From assembly GCA_028291305.1 (NCBI GenBank), contig JAQGII010000252.1:1-5685 (forward strand): DNA of 5,685 bases. Reading direction: 5' to 3'. Below the pieces are notes generated by a model. The model was not told the origin of the DNA. It was given only the letters and a program-made list of their open reading frames with translations, and searched no databases. Both the position numbers and the translations under genes were made by a program. This document shows positions 1 to 5,205 of this stretch, one piece after another; the first letter of the stretch is position 1; each line of letters starts with the position of its first letter. The stretch comes from Caulobacteraceae bacterium (lineage in GTDB: Bacteria; Pseudomonadota; Alphaproteobacteria; Caulobacterales; Caulobacteraceae).

Positions 1-639
1 ATTAAACAGGCGAAAGCACTGTTGGGCTCCATGGCCGTCGCCATGGTTCTGTCGCTCTCCACGGGCGGCATCGCCCACGCCGACTCCTACTGGCAGTGCG
101 CCACCTTCGCCCGCATGTTTTCCGGCATCCAGATCTTCGGCGACGCCTGGACCTGGTGGAACCAGGCCCTCGGCAAATACTCCACCGGCGAGACGCCCCA
201 GGCAGGCTCGGTGCTGGTGTTCAAGCGCAATGGCGCCATGCGCGACGGCCATGTGGCCGTGGTCAGCCGGGTGCTGACCGACCGGATCATCCAGGTCACC
301 CACGCCAACTGGTCGATCATCGAAGGCGGCCGCGGCAAGGTCGAGCAGGACGTCACCGTGGTCGACGTCTCGCCCCAGGGCGATTGGAGTCAGGTGAAGG
401 TCTGGTACGACCCGATTCGCGACCTGGGCCACACCGTCTATCCGACCTACGGCTTCATCTACCAGACCGCCCAGAACACGGCCAAGCTGGCCTCGCTGAG
501 CGTGGCCCAGGCCGCCGCCAGCCAGATGGCCAACGCCGCCCAGTCGCCGACCAGCGGCGCCGGTCAGACCCTGGCCAGCGCCGCCGCCGGCGCCACCGAC
601 CGCATCGCCGCGCTGCTGCAGTCCCTCGCCGACCGCTAG
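1..639 (+). CDS. Secreted CHAP-domain protein (NlpC/P60-like amidase/peptidase), 5'-partial
   Basis: The frame is open from base 1 and the true start probably lies just upstream. The residues before the first in-window start (TTG at 22) read IKQAKAL, a basic n-region that continues into a hydrophobic segment ending in AHA-DS. This is a complete-looking signal peptide with cleavage after residue 20, counting from the TTG. The mature protein starts almost directly with a CHAP fold. The candidate nucleophile is Cys26 in YWQCATFAR, the catalytic His77 is in RDGHVAVV, and the polar third position is near HANW (residues 94-97). CHAP enzymes are cysteine amidases or peptidases that usually cut peptidoglycan peptides, so export to the periplasm or beyond fits. 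After about residue 145 the protein becomes an Ala/Ser/Gln-rich tail (to residue 205) with no recognisable cell-wall-binding domain. The actual substrate is not shown by the sequence. The gene is followed by a palindromic repeat and appears to be transcriptionally separate from what follows. Confidence 0.85.
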   Translation: MKQAKALLGSMAVAMVLSLSTGGIAHADSYWQCATFARMFSGIQIFGDAWTWWNQALGKYSTGETPQAGSVLVFKRNGAMRDGHVAVVSRVLTDRIIQVTHANWSIIEGGRGKVEQDVTVVDVSPQGDWSQVKVWYDPIRDLGHTVYPTYGFIYQTAQNTAKLASLSVAQAAASQMANAAQSPTSGAGQTLASAAAGATDRIAALLQSLADR

Positions 640-648
640 GCCGCGGCC

Positions 649-700
649 TAGAGCCTTTCCGGTTCAAATGGAATCATTTGAACCGGATAAAAAGGCTCTA
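649..700. repeat. Intergenic palindromic repeat, unit 1 (RIME/BIME-like)
   Basis: This is a 52-bp imperfect palindrome beginning TAGAGCC and ending GGCTCTA. Its inner arms are perfect: CCGGTTCAAATG (659-670) pairs with CATTTGAACCGG (675-686) around a GAAT loop. The right arm carries four extra bases (about 687-691) between the inner and outer stems. It lies 9 bp after the CHAP stop codon. No T-run follows, so it is a poor intrinsic terminator, although the hairpin could stabilise the upstream mRNA 3' end. Its form resembles the short intergenic palindromes repeated through many alphaproteobacterial genomes; that family resemblance is recalled, not searched. Confidence 0.75.
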
Positions 701-711
701 AATCATAGCGT

Positions 712-763
712 TAGAGCACGTCGGGCGGCGAAACCGGTATCCACTTTCGCCTGACGTGCTCTA
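712..763. repeat. Intergenic palindromic repeat, unit 2 (RIME/BIME-like)
   Basis: This second palindrome is also 52 bp and starts 11 bp after unit 1. The outer arms TAGAGCACGTC (712-722) and GACGTGCTCTA (753-763) are perfect complements. The inner part pairs less well (GGGCGGCGAAA against TTTCGCCT) around a core containing AAACCGGTATCCACTTT. That core resembles a repeat core seen often in Rhizobiales and Caulobacterales intergenic DNA (recalled knowledge). Both units share the same TAGAGC...GCTCTA ends and the same length, so 649-763 is best read as one compound mosaic element. The rest of the gap, 764-827, contains only the ribosome binding site of the next gene and no promoter that I can recognise. 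Confidence 0.75.
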
Positions 764-814
764 GCGGCGCGCCCGGCAAACCGCCGATAAGCCGACCGAC
801 ACACGCCTGGAGAC

Positions 815-821
815 GGGGGGA
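815..821 (+). promoter_or_regulatory. Purine-rich ribosome binding site supporting TTG start at 828
   Basis: A GGGGGGA run ends 6 nt before the TTG at 828, and a GGAG lies slightly further upstream (809-812). No ATG or GTG occurs in this frame for tens of bases upstream, so this site decides the start in favour of TTG. Confidence 0.5.
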
Positions 822-827
822 CCGCTC

Positions 828-1379
828 TTGCAGATCCGCTGGCTAGGCGTCGTCGCCGCCCTGATCGCCGCCTACGGCGCCGGCCTCTATTACGAACAGG
901 TGTTCGCTCCGGCCGGCTGCTGCGCCCTGACCTGGCCGAACGCCAATCCGCTCCAGGCCGAACGGATTCTCGGGCAGGTCGACGCCAGGGCCGTGGATCC
1001 CGCCGCCCAGGAACAGGCCGCCGTCCGGGTGTTGAACGGCCGGCCGGGTGATCCGACGGCATGGCTGCGCCTCGCCTACGCCGACTGGCTGACCCACGGC
1101 CGCCTCACCGCCGCCGGCCAGCGCGCCCTGGACACCAGCTACCTGATCGCCCCCTACGGCGGCGCCTTCACGCCCTGGCGCATCTCCCTGGCCTTGAACA
1201 ACTGGTCCGCCCTGCCCCAGGCCACGCGGCAGGATGCGGTGAAGGAGGTCAATGTCGCCCTCACCGACTACGACACCCGGCGCCCCCTGGAAGCCGCCGT
1301 CCGCGGCGTGGGCGATCCCAGCGGCCGTCTCGCGGCGGCGCTTCTGGGCCTGGGGCCCGCCAGGCCCGCGGCGCCCTAA
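828..1379 (+). CDS. Small membrane-anchored helical (TPR-like) protein, unknown function
   Basis: I do not recognise this 183-residue protein as a named family. Residues 5-22 form a single hydrophobic segment after a short MQIR n-region. This is either an uncleaved signal anchor or a signal peptide, and it would place the rest in the periplasm. A Cys-Cys pair follows at 31-32. Residues 58-145 are alpha-helical and TPR-like in texture: DPAAQEQAAVRVLNGRPGDPTAWLRLAYADW reads like consecutive helix pairs with W/L/A/Y packing positions, then RALDTSYLIAP. The last 20 or so residues are Ala/Pro/Gly-rich. The TTG start is the only suitable one and has a purine-rich site ahead of it. The gene precedes a glycan cassette in the same orientation, but a hairpin and a 100-bp regulatory gap separate them. 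A scaffold role in envelope polysaccharide assembly is possible, but only by association. Confidence 0.7.
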   Translation: MQIRWLGVVAALIAAYGAGLYYEQVFAPAGCCALTWPNANPLQAERILGQVDARAVDPAAQEQAAVRVLNGRPGDPTAWLRLAYADWLTHGRLTAAGQRALDTSYLIAPYGGAFTPWRISLALNNWSALPQATRQDAVKEVNVALTDYDTRRPLEAAVRGVGDPSGRLAAALLGLGPARPAAP

Positions 1380-1391
1380 CGAGGGCGCCGC
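1368..1391 (+). terminator. GC-rich hairpin at stop codon, possible terminator
   Basis: A perfect 10-bp stem, GCGGCGCCCT (1368-1377) with AGGGCGCCGC (1382-1391), closes an AACG loop and includes the TAA stop of the upstream gene. No U-tract follows, so it is a weak or Rho-assisted terminator candidate, or an mRNA-stabilising hairpin. It supports separate transcription of the genes on either side. Confidence 0.45.
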
Positions 1392-1404
1392 CGCCCATCC
1401 ATGT

Positions 1405-1419
1405 TTAATCAGGCGTTAA
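1405..1419. promoter_or_regulatory. CtrA-type box, TTAA-N7-TTAA
   Basis: The bases TTTAATCAGGCGTTAAA (1404-1420) contain TTAA, exactly 7 bp, then TTAA. This is the full consensus for the response regulator CtrA, which controls cell-cycle genes in Caulobacter and relatives. The site sits in the AT-richer gap and ends 60 bp before the sugar-transferase start, where an activator or repressor site of a promoter would be expected. A weak -10-like GCTGAGCC lies at 1434-1441 (only a partial match to the Caulobacter GCTANAWC), so the promoter itself is uncertain. CtrA can activate or repress, and the sequence does not show which. Confidence 0.6.
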
Positions 1420-1467
1420 AAAGGTGGACAGAAGCTGAGCCGTACTGTTCTTTGAGGTCAACTTCGT

Positions 1468-1472
1468 GGGGA
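1468..1472 (+). promoter_or_regulatory. Ribosome binding site deciding the TTG start at 1480
   Basis: GGGGA lies 7 nt before the TTG at 1480. The frame is closed by an in-frame TGA at 1453-1455, and no ATG, GTG or other TTG lies between that stop and 1480. TTG is therefore the most upstream possible start, and this site supports it. Confidence 0.5.
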
Positions 1473-1479
1473 CGGGGCG

Positions 1480-2151
1480 TTGGTCGAAGCTACTTTTCCA
1501 TCACAGGCGCTGGGCGCGCAGGTGCGCGGCCGGGATGTCGCTCACCGGTCCTATGGGCCGGCGTTCGATTACCTCGTCGGATTCATCCTGCTGGTGATCG
1601 CCACGCCGATCATGCTGCTGGTGGCGCTGTTCATCTATCTCGAGGACGGCGGCCCGATCTTCTTTGCCCAATCCCGCCTCGGGCTGGGCGGACGCCCTTT
1701 CCGCTGCTTCAAGTTCCGCTCGATGAACACCCGGGCCGAAGACCAGCTGCGCCGGCTGCTGATCGACAGCTGCACCGCTCAGGACGAATGGGCCAGAACC
1801 CACAAGCTGCGCCGGGACCCGCGAGTGACCCGGGTCGGCGCCTTCATCCGCAAGTATAGCCTCGACGAACTGCCGCAGCTCATCAACGTCCTGCGCGCGG
1901 ACATGAGCCTGGTCGGCCCGCGGCCGATCGTCGAGGCGGAAGCCTGCCGGTACGGGCGCTGGATCCACCACTATTACGCGGTCCGGCCCGGCCTGACCGG
2001 CCTGTGGCAGGTCAGCGGGCGCAGCGACACCAACTATCGCTCCCGGGTCGCCATGGACGTCGTGTACGCCCGCTCCAAGCGAATCCTGCTGGATGTCCGG
2101 ATCCTGGCGGCGACCTTGCCTGCGGTTCTCATAGGACGCGGCTCCTACTAG
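1480..2151 (+). CDS. Polyprenyl-phosphate sugar-1-phosphate transferase (ExoY/PssY-type bacterial sugar transferase)
   Basis: This enzyme transfers a sugar-1-phosphate from a nucleotide sugar to undecaprenyl phosphate, the first committed step of exopolysaccharide or capsule-like glycan synthesis at the cytoplasmic face of the inner membrane. The 223 residues match the small ExoY-like form of the family: one N-terminal hydrophobic helix (about 31-53) and then the catalytic domain, without the extra N-terminal membrane domain of WbaP/GumD-type enzymes. Visible family motifs in order are KFRSM (78-82), the catalytic Asp-Glu pair in SLDELPQL (D129-E130), SLVGPRP (143-149), [14 protein letters not shown] (169-182) and a C-terminal GRGSY. 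The start is a TTG with a GGGGA site 7 nt upstream. The gene heads a three-gene run (19-bp and 27-bp gaps) and has a CtrA-type box upstream. The sugar cannot be read from sequence: ExoY uses galactose, while Caulobacter HfsE/PssY/PssZ serve holdfast synthesis. Confidence 0.93.
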   Translation: MVEATFPSQALGAQVRGRDVAHRSYGPAFDYLVGFILLVIATPIMLLVALFIYLEDGGPIFFAQSRLGLGGRPFRCFKFRSMNTRAEDQLRRLLIDSCTAQDEWARTHKLRRDPRVTRVGAFIRKYSLDELPQLINVLRADMSLVGPRPIVEAEACRYGRWIHHYYAVRPGLTGLWQVSGRSDTNYRSRVAMDVVYARSKRILLDVRILAATLPAVLIGRGSY

Positions 2152-2170
2152 TCACCTCCGAGTTCCAGAC

Positions 2171-3577
2171 ATGACGCAGGCTGAATCGCTGAAACGATGG
2201 GATTGGGCGCAGGGGAGCCAGGCCCTGTTGCGATATGCCGCCTTGCCGGCTCTGTTCGCCCTCCTGAACCTGTTGCCGCTCGCCGCCTGTTCCTATGAGG
2301 GCATCTCCCGCAAATACGTCGCGAACCTCGACTTCGCCCCCGTCCTGATGCTCGCCGCGACAGGCGTCGCGATCCCCCTTGTGCGGCTTGCCCGCGATGC
2401 CGCGATCTTCCTGGGGCTGGTGACGGTGTCGCTCCTCGACCTGTTCATCTCCCTGTCGGACCCGTTCAACCATGGCGTGTTCGGCGGATCGGAATACGCC
2501 GCCGGCGTTTTGCACTGGCCGTGGTCCCTGTTCCTGCCCTGGATCGCTCTGGTCTTCGCCGCGTCCATCCTGATCGTCGTCCTGCTTAGGCGGGCGCAGG
2601 AGCGGATCTACGCCTCCGGGCTGGTATTGGTCGTCGTCGCGATGTTCGCCGCCGACCTGTTTGCCGGGAACACCCATTTCCTCTGGCGGCCGGGCACCCT
2701 GCTGCCCAATCTCGTCTCCAGTTCCAGCTTGAGGTTCGCCAAGGGCGAGCAGCTGACCAACGGCCTGAAAGCCGTCACGCCCCTGTCCGAGCCGACCATG
2801 GCCACGCGGATGGAGGGCCTGCCGGACCCGCCCGCGAATATCCTGTCGGTGTCCGTGGAATCGCTGGGCCTGCCGCGCGCCGGGGGCGCCCAATCCATCG
2901 CCTTCGTGCGCCAGCTGACCGCCGGCCTCGGCGGGCGGTACGCCGTGGCCTATGCCGGCGCCCATCGCTTCGACGGCAAGACGCTGCAGGGGGAGCTGCG
3001 CGAGCTGTGCGGGGTGCGGGTCGAGGGCATGCCCAAGACCGAGGCCGAATTCGGCCGTCTCGGCGCCTGCCTTCCGCAGGCGCTGCGGCAACGCGGCTAT
3101 ACGACGGCGGCCTATCACGGGAACAGCGGCGACTTCTATCACCGCGCCAGCGTCTATCCCTCCATCGGCATCACCGATTCGCACTTCCGCGACGACCTGG
3201 TCCGTTCGGGCCGGGTCTGCGACCGCTACATGTTCAAGGGCGTCTGCGACCGGGACGTCTTCCAGTCGGCGATGACGGCGTTCAAGGGGCCCGGGCGCCA
3301 CTTCGTCCATGTCATGACCCTCGACACCCACTTCCCCCAGGCGGGGGACCCGGCCGCGGGATGCGGGCAGGCCCGGCGCGAGGCGCGCGAACTGTGCCTG
3401 TACGACTGGTATTTCGGCCGCGCCGGGGCGGACCTGGCCGCGGCGATCGAGGCCGCGCCAACCAAGCCCGACCTTATCGTCCTGTACGGCGATCATGCGC
3501 CGCCGTTCGCGGACCGGAATCGCGATGTGTTCAGCAGCGACTCGGTGCCGTACTACGAACTGCGTCGGATACCGTAG
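2171..3577 (+). CDS. Membrane-anchored sulfatase-like (alkaline phosphatase superfamily) phospho-group transferase or hydrolase
   Basis: The protein has 468 residues. Five probable membrane helices come first (about 21-39, 53-72, 77-94, 116-140, 147-165), then a periplasmic domain of about 270 residues with sulfatase/alkaline-phosphatase-fold motifs. These are a metal-binding acid in NILSVSVESLG (E230), the candidate nucleophile Thr271 in DGKTLQGELRELCG, YHGNSGDFYHR (315-324), LDTHFP (H387) and the metal pair in LYGDHAPPF (D441, H442). This is the layout of LtaS, OpgB and EptA-type enzymes, which move phosphoglycerol or phosphoethanolamine from phospholipids to glycans or lipids. Thr rather than Cys at the nucleophile argues against a formylglycine sulfatase. 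Six cysteines in the outer domain (280, 300, 350, 359, 398, 409) could form disulfides, fitting a periplasmic site. The gene starts with ATG, with no strong ribosome binding site, 19 bp after the sugar-transferase gene. I infer decoration or trimming of the glycan made by its neighbours; the donor and acceptor are unknown. Confidence 0.85.
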   Translation: MTQAESLKRWDWAQGSQALLRYAALPALFALLNLLPLAACSYEGISRKYVANLDFAPVLMLAATGVAIPLVRLARDAAIFLGLVTVSLLDLFISLSDPFNHGVFGGSEYAAGVLHWPWSLFLPWIALVFAASILIVVLLRRAQERIYASGLVLVVVAMFAADLFAGNTHFLWRPGTLLPNLVSSSSLRFAKGEQLTNGLKAVTPLSEPTMATRMEGLPDPPANILSVSVESLGLPRAGGAQSIAFVRQLTAGLGGRYAVAYAGAHRFDGKTLQGELRELCGVRVEGMPKTEAEFGRLGACLPQALRQRGYTTAAYHGNSGDFYHRASVYPSIGITDSHFRDDLVRSGRVCDRYMFKGVCDRDVFQSAMTAFKGPGRHFVHVMTLDTHFPQAGDPAAGCGQARREARELCLYDWYFGRAGADLAAAIEAAPTKPDLIVLYGDHAPPFADRNRDVFSSDSVPYYELRRIP

Positions 3578-3604
3578 GGCTCCGCCGCCGGGGGGTGGAA
3601 GGCG

Positions 3605-4480
3605 ATGGACGGGACCGCAGGCGCGCGCTCATTCGGCAGGAGGCTGGCGGCCCCGGCCAAGGCGCTGCTCAAGCGTCACCCCTCGCTCTGGTTCGCGATT
3701 CGGGGCGCCTATCGCGCGGTGCGGGGACGCGCCGAACCGGAGCTGGCCCTGCTCAGACATCTGGTGGATCCGGCGCGGCGCGCGATCGACGTGGGGGCCA
3801 ACGTCGGCAGCTATAGCCACCGCCTGTCGAGGCTGTGCCTGGAGACCATCGCCGTCGAAGCCAACCCGGACCTGGCGACCGAGCTGCGCCGCATGCTGCC
3901 CGCCAATGTGAAGGTGGTGCACGCCGCGGCCTCCGACCGGGAGGGGGAGGTGGTCCTGCGCATCCCCGAGGCCGGCGCGGTGTCCACCGGCCTGGGGACG
4001 ATCGAAGCCGCCAACACCCTGGGCGGCGGCCGGGAAAGGACGGTCGCCGTGCCCGCCCTGAGGTTGGCCGACCTCGGCGTGCAGGATGTCGGCTTCATCA
4101 AGATCGACGTGGAAGGGCATGAGCTGGCGGTGCTGAAGGGCGCGCTGCCGCTGATCGCATCCTGCCGTCCGGCCATCCTGGTGGAGGCGGAGGAGCGGCA
4201 TCGGCCGGGCGCCGTGGCCTCGATCGCCGACCTGCTGCAGTCCCTGGGCTACGAGGGCTTCATGCTGGGGCGCGACCGCGCCCCGGTGACGATCCGCAGC
4301 TTCGAACTGGCGGCCCACCAGGCGCTCAAGCCGTCCGATCTGGCGGCTCTGGACGGCGGCCACGCCCCGCCGGGCTATGTCAGCAACTTCTTCTTCGTGC
4401 CGCGGGAACGCGCCGCCCCGTGGATGGCCTGGTCGGACGGCAGGGCCCGGCGCTTCCAGAAGGGCGCTGTGGCCGGGTAG
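3605..4480 (+). CDS. FkbM-family SAM-dependent methyltransferase
   Basis: The FkbM family (Methyltransf_21) uses S-adenosylmethionine, usually for O-methylation of sugars or polyketides. The 291 residues show the family motifs in order: the SAM-binding glycine loop AIDVGANVGSYS (60-71), the acidic ribose-binding strand end AVEANP (83-88), VVHAAASD (104-111), the hallmark FIKIDVEGHE (164-173), ILVEAEERH (191-199) and a C-terminal YVSNFFFVP (258-266). An N-terminal stretch of about 50 residues, basic and amphipathic (LLKRHPSLWFAIRGAYRAVRG), precedes the domain. There is no signal peptide, so the enzyme is cytoplasmic. The ATG is preceded by a purine-rich stretch (3591-3602) and lies 27 bp after the sulfatase-like gene, with which it is probably co-transcribed. 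In an exopolysaccharide cluster the likely substrate is a hydroxyl of a lipid-linked sugar before export; that substrate is inferred. Confidence 0.92.
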   Translation: MDGTAGARSFGRRLAAPAKALLKRHPSLWFAIRGAYRAVRGRAEPELALLRHLVDPARRAIDVGANVGSYSHRLSRLCLETIAVEANPDLATELRRMLPANVKVVHAAASDREGEVVLRIPEAGAVSTGLGTIEAANTLGGGRERTVAVPALRLADLGVQDVGFIKIDVEGHELAVLKGALPLIASCRPAILVEAEERHRPGAVASIADLLQSLGYEGFMLGRDRAPVTIRSFELAAHQALKPSDLAALDGGHAPPGYVSNFFFVPRERAAPWMAWSDGRARRFQKGAVAG

Positions 4481-4491
4481 CGTCCCCGGCC
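4471..4491. terminator. GC hairpin between convergent genes, possible terminator
   Basis: GGCCGGG (4471-4477) and CCCGGCC (4485-4491) form a 7-bp stem around a 7-nt loop that contains the FkbM stop codon. It lies between two convergent genes, where a bidirectional terminator would be useful. There is no clear U-tract on either side, so confidence is low. Confidence 0.35.
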
Positions 4492-4518
4492 GCGAGTACG
4501 ACAACAGCTTCTCGCCGC

Positions 4519-5205
4519 CTACACCTCCGCCCACTGCCGCAGGAGGTTGTGGTAGCAGCCGACCAGGGTGCGGCGGGCCTCCTCGTCGGCGCCGGTGCGG
4601 TTGAGCTGCTGGAGGGCGGTGTCCATCTCGAACAGCAGGCTGCGCCGGCCGTCGTCGCGCACCAGGCTCTGCACCCAGAAGAAACACCCCAGCCGCTCGC
4701 CGCGGGTGATCGGCGTCACCTGGTGCAGGCTGGCCGCCGGATAGATCAGCAGGTCGCCGGCCCTCAGCCTGATGCTGTGCAGGCCGTAGGTGTCCATCAC
4801 CTCCAGCTCGCCGCCGTCGTAGTCCTCGGGATCGGACAGGAACAGGGTGGCGGAGATGTCGGCGCGCAGCTTGTGGCCGGTGCGCGGGTCGATGCGCACC
4901 GCCCCGTCGACATGGGCGCCGAAGGTCATGCCCTCGCTATAGCGGTTGAACATCGGCGGATAGACCGCGTTGGGTAGGGCCGCGCTGATGAACAGCGGGT
5001 GGCGCTCCAGCGCGCCGAGCACGATCGCCTGGCAGCGCGCCGCCGCCTGCGACCCCTCGTCGATCTGCCGGTTGAACTTGACCGGCGCGCCCTGGTAGCC
5101 CGCCGTCGCCCGGCCATCGACCCAGGCGTCGCCGGCCGTGTGCAGATGGGCCCGCAGCTGCGCGACCTGCCCGGCGTCCAGCGCCCGGTCGATGGTGACG
5201 ATCAT
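4519..5205 (-). CDS. piuC: PiuC/YbiX-type Fe(II)/2-oxoglutarate-dependent dioxygenase (PKHD-type hydroxylase)
   Basis: The 228-residue protein matches the usual length of the PKHD-type hydroxylases PiuC and YbiX (about 226). The iron ligands are visible as H98 and D100 in FGAHVDGAVR and H161 in LHQVTP. R171 in RGERLGCFFWVQS would bind 2-oxoglutarate. NRYSEGMTFGAHVDG, PEDYDGGEL and AGDLLIYPAASLHQV are family blocks. The enzyme is cytoplasmic and its physiological substrate is not established. In Pseudomonas and E. coli its gene sits beside a catecholate-siderophore TonB receptor (piuA, fiu), and the same pairing is seen here. The ATG at 5205 overlaps the receptor's stop as ATGA, without an obvious Shine-Dalgarno sequence, so translational coupling is likely. 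The frame stays open upstream to 5478, but that part is low-complexity Arg/Pro/Ala sequence lying over the receptor, so I rejected it as coding and took MIVTIDRAL as the start. Confidence 0.93.
   Translation of the reverse strand: MIVTIDRALDAGQVAQLRAHLHTAGDAWVDGRATAGYQGAPVKFNRQIDEGSQAAARCQAIVLGALERHPLFISAALPNAVYPPMFNRYSEGMTFGAHVDGAVRIDPRTGHKLRADISATLFLSDPEDYDGGELEVMDTYGLHSIRLRAGDLLIYPAASLHQVTPITRGERLGCFFWVQSLVRDDGRRSLLFEMDTALQQLNRTGADEEARRTLVGCYHNLLRQWAEV

Noticed and set aside
22..24. TTG at 22 as the true start of the CHAP gene
   Set aside because: The in-frame residues upstream (IKQAKAL) make a proper basic n-region for the signal peptide, so translation more likely begins outside the window. 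It cannot be excluded without the upstream bases.
649..700. Palindrome 1 as a Rho-independent terminator of the CHAP gene
   Set aside because: No T-run follows the stem, and the sequence pairs with a neighbouring palindrome of the same length and ends, which fits a repeat element better.
1463..1489. CTTCG...CGAAG pairing that could hide the ribosome binding site of the sugar transferase
   Set aside because: The stem is only 5 bp with a 17-nt loop, which is too weak to support an RNA switch.
1401..1859. Open frame starting at an ATG just upstream of the sugar transferase
   Set aside because: It overlaps the sugar transferase in another frame, has no recognisable motif, and its first codons cover the CtrA box. 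It is more likely regulatory DNA than coding sequence.
2129..3496. A 455-codon open frame on the minus strand opposite the sulfatase-like gene
   Set aside because: Its product is rich in Arg/Gly/Gln/Asp without any recognisable motif, while the plus strand shows clear sulfatase-fold motifs. Long antisense frames are expected in DNA with this GC content.
3629..4687. A 352-codon open frame on the minus strand across the FkbM gene
   Set aside because: It runs over both the FkbM gene and the 3' end of the dioxygenase gene, and its translation is low-complexity with no family motif. It is a shadow of GC-rich coding DNA.
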